This document shows positions 1 to 7,983 of a stretch of 21,289 bases of DNA, in pieces; the first letter of the stretch is position 1, and the number at the start of each line of letters is the position of its first letter. The translations under genes and the position numbers were made by a program. Source of the stretch: Thermococci archaeon (GTDB lineage: Archaea; Hadarchaeota; B88-G9); NCBI GenBank assembly GCA_003660555.1, contig QMUK01000009.1:1-21289 (forward strand), given 5' to 3'. Under the pieces are notes generated by a model. It ran no database searches and was not told the DNA's origin. It was given only the letters and a program-made list of their open reading frames with translations.

Positions 1-178
1 CTATTTCGATGATATTTGATCCTTCCTCTATAACTAGGGGATTCCCCGGCGAGGGATACAGAATTATGTCTCTAGGCAGTTCTTTTGCGTGAGAAAGCTG
101 TATTGATACTAAAAACGACGAAAGAGCTAGTACTGTCATCAGGGAGAGAATAAATGGAGCTTGGCGAAGAAACGTCAT
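1..178 (-). CDS. Secreted protein, N-terminal part only (cut by window edge)
   Basis: The minus strand is open from an ATG at 178-176 to the window edge and encodes about 59 residues. The start reads MTFLRQAPFILSLMTVLALS, followed by a hydrophobic stretch and a possible signal-peptidase site after the SHA near residues 29-31, so the product is probably exported. The mature part seen (KELPRDIILYPSPG and onward) is too short to assign to a family. The ATG overlaps the TGA of the upstream 325-aa gene as ATGA (178-175), which indicates translational coupling and one operon. The ORF is real because of that overlap and the well-formed signal peptide; the function is unknown. Confidence 0.7.
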   Translation of the reverse strand, partial: MTFLRQAPFILSLMTVLALSSFLVSIQLSHAKELPRDIILYPSPGNPLVIEEGSNIIEI

Positions 179-1152
179 CGAATCTTCCTCCTTATTATGA
201 TGGCTATTAGTGTGGAAAGGGCTATTATAGAGAGCGAAACTAGTATTGATTTGCCTAAATCGTATCCTGGGCATTTCTCTGCTGTTCTAACAATTCTTCC
301 CCCGTCTTTTCTCTTGACGACCTTAGGTACACTTTTCTCTAAGTCCCTGACCTCTGTTAGAATCTCCTCCAATATGGTCTTTCCAGCTAATTTCACGCCA
401 TGATACTCATCTAGGCACATGGGAGCGTATCCTCCGTAGGGTGTTTCTCCACTCAGTATCACTACTCCCTTTCCGAGTGGTTCGGCCACTGCTATTGGTA
501 TCTTCACGTTCTCGTCGTACAATGCACTGTAGGCTTCGGCTAGCGGTTCAGTGTTCTCTACTATTTTTCCGTTTTCTGCGAAAATTAGTATCTTCAGAGG
601 ATATTCCTTCTCTAAATTATCCTGATCTCCGGATAACTTATGCATTTTACCATCCAATAGGTACGCCACTGGTCCCGGTCCGTGGCAAAGGTATCTGGAT
701 CCCCTTCTACTGAAACATATCACTCTATATCCTCTTCCAGCGTTGTTCCTTGGATCTTCTACTGAAGCGTAATCCAATCTCAGATTAGACCCTATCCCAT
801 CCATCACGGAGTTGACTATGAATTGAACATTTTTTCCAGAACCATAGTCGCTGTCTCCAGCAACCCATAAAATTCCCCCATTTTCAACCCATTTCCCTAT
901 TTTCTCTATCTCTTTCGGAGAAAAAGGATCTGTGGGTTGTCCTATTATGAACAAAACTGACCTAGATAGTGCTTCGTCCAAGGGCATATCTACTGTCCCG
1001 TTGTATTCTCTCTTGGCACCTATGGTTATCCAGCATCCACCGTAATAGGATGCCAGATCCTCTATACAGTTATCCGCCTCTCCATGCGACAGATCCACAG
1101 CAACGCATCCGTTTAGTAACAAGGCGAGTATGAACACGTTCATCATGTTCAT
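175..1152 (-). CDS. Secreted GATase1-like (DUF4350-type) protein with C-terminal membrane anchor
   Basis: This 325-aa protein starts with a short hydrophobic signal (residues 5-15) ending in LLLNGC, which is close to a lipobox with Cys16 as a possible lipidation site. The central part contains SPKEIEKIGKWVENGGILWV (about residues 79-98), the pattern seen in class I glutamine-amidotransferase-like domains of the DUF4350/GldG kind, where a helix precedes a buried GG-strand. A run of hydrophobic residues at about 302-320 followed by RRKIR is a C-terminal membrane span with a cytoplasmic basic tail. So most of the protein should face outside the cell. It has no visible catalytic Cys-His-Glu triad, so it may bind rather than cleave. 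It is the first gene of a coupled pair with the partial secreted gene downstream and is divergent from the C25 protease gene. The exact family is inferred from pattern only. Confidence 0.6.
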   Translation of the reverse strand: MNMMNVFILALLLNGCVAVDLSHGEADNCIEDLASYYGGCWITIGAKREYNGTVDMPLDEALSRSVLFIIGQPTDPFSPKEIEKIGKWVENGGILWVAGDSDYGSGKNVQFIVNSVMDGIGSNLRLDYASVEDPRNNAGRGYRVICFSRRGSRYLCHGPGPVAYLLDGKMHKLSGDQDNLEKEYPLKILIFAENGKIVENTEPLAEAYSALYDENVKIPIAVAEPLGKGVVILSGETPYGGYAPMCLDEYHGVKLAGKTILEEILTEVRDLEKSVPKVVKRKDGGRIVRTAEKCPGYDLGKSILVSLSIIALSTLIAIIIRRKIR

Positions 1153-1171
1153 CCCATGCCACTAGAAACCC

Positions 1172-1190
1172 TTATCTTCTTAAACTTAGA
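1172..1190. promoter_or_regulatory. Putative bidirectional promoter box between divergent secreted-protein genes
   Basis: The 55-nt divergent gap holds one AT-rich box, CTTAAACTTA at 1179-1188, whose left edge lies at the midpoint (1180) between the two start codons (1152 and 1208). Read on either strand it resembles an archaeal TATA element and sits about 25-30 nt from each start codon, the spacing of leaderless or very short-leader archaeal promoters. The plus-strand gene also has GAGGGG just before its ATG. This is inference from spacing and composition. Confidence 0.4.
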
Positions 1191-1207
1191 GTGGGGCAGA
1201 GGGGAAA

Positions 1208-3835
1208 ATGAAGAGGATATTCCTAGCTCTTCTCCTCGTCTGTGTAATCATTTCACCTAAAACAGAGCCTGGATTGTCTCTCAAAGTAATTGAAGTAAGA
1301 TACGAATTACCAGACCCAGAAATAGGTGAGTACTATGTGAGAATCGATGGATTTTCCCTTTCCAACGTGGATGGTGTGCTTCTCCCAACCAAGAGGCTGT
1401 TCGTCCTCTTACCTCCTGGAGCCAGTGACGTGAAAATAGAGTGGATTGCTCTTAGAGTTGAAGAGTTCAGTAGGCATCTCGAACAGCCTGAGATTGAGGT
1501 GAGACCTCTTTGTCCTGAAAATTCATCTATTATTGTGCCACTAAGCAAGAGGGAATGGGAACTAATTTCAGAAGAGAAGATTGAGTGGATTAATGGTTCA
1601 AAAGTGCTTAGCTTTCTATTTACTCCAGTGAGATACTCCTCTGGAAAGGTGAAAATATACAGAGAGGTGTTATTCATAATCGAGTTCAAGGAGGAAGACG
1701 TCAATAATCTCCCAAATCCGACTGAGGATGTGCTAGAGCTAGTCATAAACCCTTGGGACGCGAAATTCTATGAATACAGGCATGAAACCAGAGAGAATAG
1801 ATTGAGATTACAGCAAGGGCAGAGGTTCTGCAATATTTCCACAGGGAAAGCAGATTATCTTATAATAACCACGAATGAATTAGCTAGCGAGTTCTCTAGA
1901 TTGAGGGATTGGAAGATTGGCATAGGCACCGAAACTGAGATAGTCACCGTTGATTGGATAAACTCAAATTGCTCTGGTGTGGACCTACAGGAGAAGATAA
2001 GGAACTTCATAAGAGATGCCTATTTAGAGTGGGGAGTGAAGTACGTTCTCCTCGGAGGAGATTATACCGAAATTCCTCCGAGGTACTTCTACATGGAAGA
2101 ACCATACGATTGGGGATTTCCGTATGGTACATTTCAGAAGGCAACGGATTTCTATTACTCTGCTTTAGGAGATTGGGATCCAATATCTGGAACTTGGGAA
2201 AATGGGGATTGGGATCCAGACGATAATGGACTATACTTAGAACAACTAGACCTAGATGTAGACGGATTTCCGGAATATTGCAAGGAACCAATTCCTGATT
2301 TCAGTCCAGAAGTATTCGTTGGCAGATTCCCAGTTTCAACTCCAGAAGAGGCTAGAGCACTAATAAACAAGACAATAGAGCACTATTACTCTGGAGGAAG
2401 TTGGAGGAATAGAGCATTACTCCTAGGAGCAGTTCTATTCTATGACACTACTCCAAAGGAGGACGGAGCTAAACTGAACTACTACCTAATGAAAGACGTG
2501 TTTAATCCGGCTTTCATGGACTATACTAGGATGTATGAAGCCGAAGGAACGGATCCATCAGAATACGAGTGGGATCTTCCTCTCAATCAGACTAATGTCG
2601 AAGTAGAGTGGAACAAAGGAGTGATAGCAATAAATTCTGCTTCCCATGGGAGTATAGGTGCCCTGTGGAGAGCGGTAAAGTGGGATTCTTGGACTTCGTG
2701 GTCTCCATTTGTCTCCACTGGAATGAATCTCACAAACTACGGGAAAAGTTCTTTCTTCTTTGCTATGGCATGTCTCAGTGGAGGATTCGACTATCCCTGG
2801 GATTGTCTCGGAGAGTGGCTTTTAAACCAAAGAGGAGGAGCTATAGGTTACATAGGGGCGAGCAGAGTAGCATGGGTTTACGTCCCTTGGTTCCCTGGAG
2901 TCGGACTCTCCGAGGAACACTCTTACCTCTTCTGGGGGCACTTCCTTAGAGGAGAGAGCATAGGAGAGGCGCTCTACAACTCAAAATGGGAGTATTACAC
3001 CATGGGATTTGATTTAACTCAATTCTATGAGAAAAAGAGCTTCTTAATTTTTAACCTGCTTGGAGACCCCCAATTGGAGATCAAACCTCCGAAGAGAATT
3101 GAAGTTAGTCCCAAGTATTCTAAGAAGGGTGCAGTAGCTAGAACTCCATGTGTAGAGGGAAATAGCGCTGAATTCAGAATTGAAGTGAGGAACCTCCTAG
3201 ATAGAGAAATAAACCTGAATCTACACTGTTCTCCACCACCAGGATGGAAATTAGGATATTCCGTAACGGATGAAGATGGAGATGGTATGCCTAATCTAAG
3301 AATAGATGGAGGAGGAAGTAAAACTCTGGAGATATTGGTGACTCCTCCCGAATTCACTCTTCCATCCAAAACATTACTCCACTTAGAGTTTAAGGACCAA
3401 TTAGGAAACACTCTAGAAACAATTACCTTGGAAGTGGAAGTTCTGGAGACTCCGGAAATTTGGGTTGAAGTTCCAAAGCTGAGAGTAGTAGGAGAAAGTT
3501 CTACATTTGAAGTCAGGTTCAGGAATTGTGGTAACGTTCCTCTGAACGTAGTAGTCCTTACGGAAGGTGCTTATCTGCTGGATCCATATGGTTACAGAAC
3601 CAATATGTTCAATCTCAAAGTACTAGAGGAGAAGAGGTTTGTACTAAATGTTTTACCTGTGAAGAGAGTGCAGCTCAAAATAAAATATTCTGATAAGGAG
3701 TTGGTTATAACTAGGGCTGTCTCTCTAAGGAAAATTGGAGTGGACGAGCAATACCCGCCAACCCGTCGTAGCTCCAATCCAGAGCAGAAACTGATTAGAA
3801 ATAAAAACAAGGGCAGGCGCTTGATTCAGCAATAG
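1208..3835 (+). CDS. Secreted C25-family (gingipain-like) cysteine protease
   Basis: The 875-aa product begins with a signal peptide (MKRIFLALLLVCVIIS) and has the layout of family C25 peptidases: an N-terminal beta-rich propeptide-like region (about 25-190), a caspase-like catalytic domain (about 215-635), and two C-terminal Ig-like/CARDB-type beta domains (about 650-740 and 750-830). The catalytic dyad is visible as His480 in NSASHGSIGA and Cys522 in FFFAMACLSGG. The family marker VFVGRFPVSTPEEA precedes it. Aspartate-rich stretches (GDWDPDDNG, DLDVDG, DEDGDG) could bind calcium. Such proteases act outside the cell on peptides. There is no C-terminal membrane span; the protein ends in a basic, Arg/Lys-rich tail, so it is released, or held by something else. 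The ATG at 1208 is preceded by GAGGGG. The TAG stop abuts the stop of the convergent membrane-protein gene with no spacer. Confidence 0.85.
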   Translation: MKRIFLALLLVCVIISPKTEPGLSLKVIEVRYELPDPEIGEYYVRIDGFSLSNVDGVLLPTKRLFVLLPPGASDVKIEWIALRVEEFSRHLEQPEIEVRPLCPENSSIIVPLSKREWELISEEKIEWINGSKVLSFLFTPVRYSSGKVKIYREVLFIIEFKEEDVNNLPNPTEDVLELVINPWDAKFYEYRHETRENRLRLQQGQRFCNISTGKADYLIITTNELASEFSRLRDWKIGIGTETEIVTVDWINSNCSGVDLQEKIRNFIRDAYLEWGVKYVLLGGDYTEIPPRYFYMEEPYDWGFPYGTFQKATDFYYSALGDWDPISGTWENGDWDPDDNGLYLEQLDLDVDGFPEYCKEPIPDFSPEVFVGRFPVSTPEEARALINKTIEHYYSGGSWRNRALLLGAVLFYDTTPKEDGAKLNYYLMKDVFNPAFMDYTRMYEAEGTDPSEYEWDLPLNQTNVEVEWNKGVIAINSASHGSIGALWRAVKWDSWTSWSPFVSTGMNLTNYGKSSFFFAMACLSGGFDYPWDCLGEWLLNQRGGAIGYIGASRVAWVYVPWFPGVGLSEEHSYLFWGHFLRGESIGEALYNSKWEYYTMGFDLTQFYEKKSFLIFNLLGDPQLEIKPPKRIEVSPKYSKKGAVARTPCVEGNSAEFRIEVRNLLDREINLNLHCSPPPGWKLGYSVTDEDGDGMPNLRIDGGGSKTLEILVTPPEFTLPSKTLLHLEFKDQLGNTLETITLEVEVLETPEIWVEVPKLRVVGESSTFEVRFRNCGNVPLNVVVLTEGAYLLDPYGYRTNMFNLKVLEEKRFVLNVLPVKRVQLKIKYSDKELVITRAVSLRKIGVDEQYPPTRRSSNPEQKLIRNKNKGRRLIQQ

Positions 3836-4357
3836 TCACTTACTTTCATCAGCAGATTGTCGTCCTATTTCTTCTGATTCTGAGTGTATTCTCTCGTACA
3901 ACAATGGGACGGATATCGAGAAAGAGATTACTAGGAGAAGAGAAACTAGACCGTAGAGGATTATTTCTCCCTTCAATTCCGCTGGTATTTTAGACCAAGG
4001 GGATATCCCAGCAAGCCTGACGAATAGTGCTGAAATCGCTAGGAATAAGAGTGTCTTCACCACTCTAGACCTTATCCTGAAATGTAATATGCCGTAAATT
4101 GCTCCTAGAACCATGAACACCGCCATGGAAAGTAAGAAGAGCACTGCAGGGGTGAACTTAACCGACATGGAATACACTTCATCGGGACTCATTGGTATTT
4201 CCTTGTCTGAGAGAGCCTCCTTGATTTGCTCTATGAAGAACTCCCTATGTTCTATCATTATCCTCCTATAGGCTATGGAGTTCCATATAGAGGCTACTAG
4301 GCCTAGAGGCAATGCTGATTTAATTCCATCGGAGTATTTGCCCAACTCGCACCCCAT
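3836..4357 (-). CDS. Hypothetical membrane protein, three or four spans
   Basis: The 173-aa protein has hydrophobic spans at about 70-92, 100-118 and 131-153, and a weaker candidate at 14-30. A charged segment (about residues 31-65, with REFFIEQIKEALSDKEI) lies between the weak first span and the rest, and the C-terminus is acidic and polar. I do not recognise a family. An AT-rich box on the minus strand (CTTAAACC, 4382-4375) lies about 22 nt upstream of the ATG at 4357, compatible with a leaderless transcript. Its TGA (3838-3836) directly touches the TAG of the protease gene on the other strand. It may be a functional partner of that secreted protease, but only proximity suggests it. Confidence 0.7.
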   Translation of the reverse strand: MGCELGKYSDGIKSALPLGLVASIWNSIAYRRIMIEHREFFIEQIKEALSDKEIPMSPDEVYSMSVKFTPAVLFLLSMAVFMVLGAIYGILHFRIRSRVVKTLLFLAISALFVRLAGISPWSKIPAELKGEIILYGLVSLLLVISFSISVPLLYERIHSESEEIGRQSADESK

Positions 4358-4416
4358 GGTTCTATGGAAATTTAGGTTTAAGTCTTGCTTATAGCAGAGC
4401 AGCCACTACGCATTTG

Positions 4417-4427
4417 TTTTTTATACC
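4417..4427 (+). promoter_or_regulatory. TATA-like box upstream of the 4449 gene remnant
   Basis: TTTTATA at 4419-4425 is centred about 27 nt before the GTG at 4449, a textbook spacing for an archaeal leaderless start. It is the main reason to think the broken gene that follows was once expressed. Confidence 0.45.
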
Positions 4428-4448
4428 TCGTTTTCCAGAGATTATGAG

Positions 4449-4861
4449 GTGATTGAGATAGGCAGAAAGGGATCTGCCGCAGCATCATTGATCCTAACTA
4501 ACTGTTGTTTTGATATTCCTCCTCTCCTTTTGTATAATGGGAAAGGTCTAGATGACGTGGTGCTGGCAAATACGGGGAAACGTGAGCTTAGAGTACCAAT
4601 CGATTTGTACGATTTGGATTTATTTGAAGAGTGAAAGAATACAATTTGTGAAATACACGAGAGAGGTTGCTAATCGTATGCTACTTCTCAACAGGTACTT
4701 GGGAAGAATAGAGATCTGATTCTCCCGAGTTTCCTGAGGAGGTACTCGGAATTGCGGAAACTTAGTAAATGTTGGTGGACCAGTTCGATTTCGCCATCGT
4801 AGAGGGGTGCTTCGGGTACAATGAGTGTAAGCTATACATAGAGGGGGGAAAGCAGTATTAA
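4449..4861 (+). pseudogene. Frameshifted remnant of an unidentified protein gene
   Basis: The GTG at 4449 opens a 61-codon reading frame with convincing protein-like composition (MIEIGRKGSAAASLILTNCC, then FDIPPLLLYN), ending at TGA 4632-4634. Sensible sequence continues in other frames: RIQFVKYTREVANRMLLLNR in the next frame (to TGA 4717-4719), then DLILPSFLRRYSELRKL (from 4713), then VDQFDFAIVEGCFGYNECKL (from about 4775 to TAA 4859-4861). Each piece lacks stops and reads like folded protein. The simplest reading is one gene of about 135 codons or more broken by three indels. A short ORF from ATG 4876 to 4959 may be a further piece. I could not identify the family. The alternative is that the 61-aa ORF is a genuine small protein and the rest is chance. 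Confidence 0.5.
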
Positions 4862-4981
4862 GGTATAATACAACTATGGACAAGGAGATATTCCGTAGCA
4901 AGACCCATGAATTGAAATTTTCTGCTGTGAGATCTTGCTTAGAATTAAATGGATGCTGAGACCCCTGCTGGAGGTGAATCC

Positions 4982-5848
4982 GTGGTAAGAGAAGTCTTCG
5001 CTAAAACTGTTCTGAATAGACGTAAATTCCGAGATCCTTGGTTTTTGGATGAGTACTCTGTGAATCCATATGGGAACTGCGATTTCAACTGCGTGTATTG
5101 TTACACCCACGGAAGCAAATACGGAGTTAGCACAAGGGAACCAATCGCTAAGATCAATGCTCCAACTCTTCTGGGAAGAGAATTGCTGAAAAGATGTAAA
5201 AGGAGGGAATATGGATTTATCGCATTGGGATCGGCTACTGAACCATGGATGCATGCAGAAAGTAAGTATGAGTTAACGAGAAAGTGTTTAGAAGTAATAG
5301 CTAGATATAAATTCCCAGTTCACTGTCTGACCAAGTCCACTCTAATCCTAAGGGATTTGGACTTGTTAGAGAGAATCAATGATGTTGCTATCTTGCCTGA
5401 AGACCTAAGACACTTGGAATTCGGTTTAACTGTCACTTTCTCTATTTCTACCTTAGAGGATGATCTCGCTAAGATCTTCGAGCCAAATGCTCCTAGTCCT
5501 GAGAAGAGACTGGAGACATTACAGAGAATTAGGGAACTCGGTCTCAGTGCCGGAATATCTTACATTCCAGTTCTGCCTTTCATATCTGATAGTGATGAAC
5601 AATTGGAAGAGATGATTAAAGTCGCAAGGGATTTCGATGCAAACTACGTATTCGTTGGTGCTCTGACACTCCAAGGTAGTAGGAAACTCTACTACGAGAT
5701 TTTAGAGAGGTATTTCCCGGAAGTAATTCCCAAGATGGGTGGAGTAATGGATGAAAATGGAAAACCAAGAAAAGAATATGAATTAAAGCTCGAAAAGACT
5801 GCCAAAAACCTTTGCAGATTGTTAGGCGTAAAGTACATGATCGTTTAA
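4982..5848 (+). CDS. Radical SAM protein, SplB/Rv2578c-like
   Basis: The product carries the radical SAM cluster motif CX3CX2C as CDFNCVYC, in the context NPYGNCDFNCVYCYTHG typical of the spore-photoproduct-lyase-like (SplB/Rv2578c) group, which binds a 4Fe-4S cluster and cleaves S-adenosylmethionine. Later features include LGSATEPWMHAE, LTKSTLILRDLDLLERI and a TIM-barrel-like succession of strands. Its substrate is unknown. An ATG at 4949 would give 299 aa, but it overlaps an AT-rich TATA-like box (AATTAAAT, 4943-4950), while the in-frame GTG at 4982 has a perfect GGAGGTG at 4970-4976 five bases upstream. I therefore take GTG 4982, giving 288 aa. The TAA (5846-5848) abuts the stop of the convergent glycosyltransferase gene. 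Confidence 0.85.
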   Translation: MVREVFAKTVLNRRKFRDPWFLDEYSVNPYGNCDFNCVYCYTHGSKYGVSTREPIAKINAPTLLGRELLKRCKRREYGFIALGSATEPWMHAESKYELTRKCLEVIARYKFPVHCLTKSTLILRDLDLLERINDVAILPEDLRHLEFGLTVTFSISTLEDDLAKIFEPNAPSPEKRLETLQRIRELGLSAGISYIPVLPFISDSDEQLEEMIKVARDFDANYVFVGALTLQGSRKLYYEILERYFPEVIPKMGGVMDENGKPRKEYELKLEKTAKNLCRLLGVKYMIV

Positions 5849-6886
5849 TCAATCAATTTCTCCTCCAGCTAATAACTTGTATATACTGTAATATGCCCTA
5901 GATATCTCTTCCCAGCTTGGAAAATCCTCCATAGAGATCTCAGCCGTGAGTTCATCTATGCGACTCAATACTTCTTTTATTTTATTCGACAATTCTTCAG
6001 GAGATGTAGGAGATCTAATTACTCCCTTAAACCTAATCCATTCTGACCACTTTCCCTCAGAAACCAACACTGGCGTGCCAGAAGACAGGGCTTCTGTTAA
6101 AACTAGAGGAAAGACTTCGTACTCCGAGGGGATTACCAAGAGCATAGAGGATCTTATGTGATCTAGGGCCTCCTTTTCAGACACTTCCCCCAAGAACAGC
6201 ACTTTGCTATCCATTGATAGATTCTTCGCTCTAAGCTCCAGTTTCTTTCTCAATGGGCCGTTTCCAATAAATACTAACTTCAGATTCTCATCTTCTATGC
6301 GAGACACTGCCTCGAGGAGTGGTAGTGGATTCTTCTCCTCAGTGAGTCTGCCTACGAAGCATATTTTCCTCTCCCTATGGGTTGATCTAGAAGTTTTCGG
6401 GAATCCTGGAGGTAGAAAAACAGATCTTGGTAACTCTTCCTTTATCCATGGACTGACAGCTACGGAGTACTCGCTTAGCAACGATAGAAGTTTCGCCAAT
6501 GGTTTGCTGAGAATCAGTCTAGATCTCCCTAATCCAAAATAAGTCTTGGGAACTATTCCAGATCCGTGAAATGTGAGAATGAGAGGTTTCCCTAATAATT
6601 TCGATGCTATAAGGGATGCTATTCCAGGCACTAATAAACATTGAGTGTGGATTAAATGAAAATTCCACGTGGAGTGGGCTCTGAATATCCTAGAGATTAG
6701 TCGAGGAATTCTAGATGCACTCAGGTATTTTTTGTCTTCTGACCTTACGTCAAGACGTATAACCTCTAAACCCTCTATTTTACTCAACTCTCCGAAAAGT
6801 CTCTCTGAATAAACTGAGATGCCGTGTCTAGGCGGAGGAAATGGGGCCACAAATAGGACTCTCAGATGTTTCTCCGATGCCTCCAA
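5849..6886 (-). CDS. Glycosyltransferase family 4 (GT-B fold)
   Basis: This is a GT4 retaining glycosyltransferase of about 345 aa. The N-terminal Rossmann domain shows RVLFVAPFPPPRHGISVYSE, the usual nucleotide-sugar enzyme opening with a Gly loop, and HTQCLLVPG and LILTFHGSG. The C-terminal domain has FVGRLTEEKNPLPLLEA and the EX7E acceptor/donor motif in EVFPLVLTEA, followed by SSGTPVLVS. It should add a sugar to a surface glycan, glycolipid or glycoprotein at the inner face of the membrane. The longest frame begins with GTG at 6916, but this overlaps the AT-rich box at 6917-6923, so I prefer TTG at 6886 (MEASEKHLRVLFVAPF). The start is uncertain. It is divergent from tRNA-Gly and has a methyltransferase gene of surface-glycan type on the other side of it. 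Confidence 0.85.
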   Translation of the reverse strand: MEASEKHLRVLFVAPFPPPRHGISVYSERLFGELSKIEGLEVIRLDVRSEDKKYLSASRIPRLISRIFRAHSTWNFHLIHTQCLLVPGIASLIASKLLGKPLILTFHGSGIVPKTYFGLGRSRLILSKPLAKLLSLLSEYSVAVSPWIKEELPRSVFLPPGFPKTSRSTHRERKICFVGRLTEEKNPLPLLEAVSRIEDENLKLVFIGNGPLRKKLELRAKNLSMDSKVLFLGEVSEKEALDHIRSSMLLVIPSEYEVFPLVLTEALSSGTPVLVSEGKWSEWIRFKGVIRSPTSPEELSNKIKEVLSRIDELTAEISMEDFPSWEEISRAYYSIYKLLAGGEID

Positions 6887-6916
6887 TACAATCCCATGCA
6901 GATGAGACCGCAACAC

Positions 6917-6923
6917 ATAAATA
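6917..6923. promoter_or_regulatory. Box A-like element between the GT4 gene and tRNA-Gly
   Basis: ATAAATA is centred 30 nt before the mature tRNA-Gly 5' end and about 34 nt before the preferred TTG start of the GT4 gene on the other strand. It is the only TATA-like element in the gap and could act in both directions. This is inference from spacing. Confidence 0.45.
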
Positions 6924-6949
6924 CCTCTTCCTGTTCGAAAAGCTCAGAG

Positions 6950-7027
6950 GCGGCCGTAGTCTAGTCTGGCCTAGGACACTGGCCTTCCAAGCCAGTGACC
7001 CGGGTTCAAATCCCGGCGGCCGCACCA
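6950..7027 (+). tRNA. tRNA-Gly (anticodon TCC)
   Basis: The acceptor stem GCGGCCG (6950-6956) pairs fully with CGGCCGC (7017-7023), followed by A and an encoded CCA (7025-7027). The anticodon stem ACTGGC/GCCAGT closes the loop CTTCCAA, giving anticodon TCC (Gly, GGA codons). The T arm is CCGGG-TTCAAAT-CCCGG (7000-7016). No intron is present. An in-frame protein ORF runs through the gene but has no start of its own there. Confidence 0.96.
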
Positions 7028-7041
7028 CAAGGGTTTCGAAG

Positions 7042-7977
7042 ATGAGGGAGGAATTGACTTCTGCACTGAGAGTCTGGCTAAGTATGCTGAGCTCCAACTT
7101 ATATGAGTGGGTAGTCTCGAGACGTCGAAATAACGATTTCTTTCTTAGATTTAGGCTAAGAGACAATGGGTTCGTACTGAAGCTTCCAGGAAGTGATACA
7201 GGCATCTCCAAGGATTTATTGTTTATGTCAAAAACCGATTTCGTTTTCAGGGAGCCATACTACTACAGAATCAACTTAGAGCTTTCTAGAGGGAGAACAG
7301 TATACGACATAGGGGCAAATATTGGCTATTTCTCAATCGGAATGGGCATATATGGTTCGAAAAGAATTTACTCGTTTGAACCAAATCCATTGGCTTTCAA
7401 ATATCTAGAAGAGAACGTAAAACTAAATAATCTGTCTAAAAAGGTCTATACATTTCGATTGGCCCTAGGGAGAGAAGACGGCCTTGCTCACTTAGATGTG
7501 TGTGAGAAAATGAATCTCTCTAGAATTTCAGATTCTGGAATGATTGTAGAGATGAGGAAGTTGGATTCCATTATTAAAAGGTGTGAGTGGCCTAACATGA
7601 TAAGGATGGACGTGGAGGGATACGAATACAAGATTCTCAGAGGGGGCGAGAGATGGCTGGAATCTTGCGATGCGGGTTCAGTTATATCAATGGAGTTTCA
7701 TCCAAGCTTGTTAGGGGAAGAGCTCTCTAAGGAATTATTGGAAATGTTATGCTCTTATTCCTTCTTGAAAGGGAAATACGTCTTGGAAATATCTCCCAAT
7801 GTGATTTTGTTGGGCAAAGCCGCTACATTTGGGTTAATAACCAAGGATTTGTTCGAGTCCTTGAGGAAATTCATTTTGGGAAAGAGATACGGTGTTCATC
7901 CCCTGAACCTGAGGGAAATGAAAAGTGATATAACCTCGGGTAAGAGAGTGTATTACCTAATCCTAGTCAAAAAATGA
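7042..7977 (+). CDS. FkbM-family SAM-dependent methyltransferase
   Basis: The 311-aa protein has the class I methyltransferase signature VYDIGANIGYFSIGMG (about residues 87-102) for S-adenosylmethionine binding, the acidic strand end YSFEPNPLAFKYLEENVKLN, and the FkbM C-terminal marker MIRMDVEGYEYKILRGGE, which packs against the fold. FkbM-type enzymes usually O-methylate sugars or lipids in surface polysaccharides and glycolipids, which fits the GT4 gene nearby. The ATG at 7042 lies only 14 nt after the CCA end of tRNA-Gly and has no Shine-Dalgarno sequence in front of it. No separate TATA box fits in that gap, so transcription may come through the tRNA promoter. A longer frame opens at 6841 but reads through the tRNA, so it was not used. 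Confidence 0.85.
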   Translation: MREELTSALRVWLSMLSSNLYEWVVSRRRNNDFFLRFRLRDNGFVLKLPGSDTGISKDLLFMSKTDFVFREPYYYRINLELSRGRTVYDIGANIGYFSIGMGIYGSKRIYSFEPNPLAFKYLEENVKLNNLSKKVYTFRLALGREDGLAHLDVCEKMNLSRISDSGMIVEMRKLDSIIKRCEWPNMIRMDVEGYEYKILRGGERWLESCDAGSVISMEFHPSLLGEELSKELLEMLCSYSFLKGKYVLEISPNVILLGKAATFGLITKDLFESLRKFILGKRYGVHPLNLREMKSDITSGKRVYYLILVKK

Positions 7978-7983
7978 GAAAGG

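Noticed and set aside
4949-4981. ATG start for the radical SAM protein
   Set aside because: It overlaps an AT-rich promoter-like box and lacks a ribosome site, unlike the GTG at 4982.
6950-7027. Integration site (att) within tRNA-Gly or tRNA-Leu
   Set aside because: No second copy of either tRNA 3' end is visible in the window and no integrase gene is present.
6841-7041. N-terminal extension of the FkbM methyltransferase to 378 aa
   Set aside because: It reads through the whole tRNA-Gly gene and its residues are not protein-like; the ATG at 7042 gives a normal family N-terminus.
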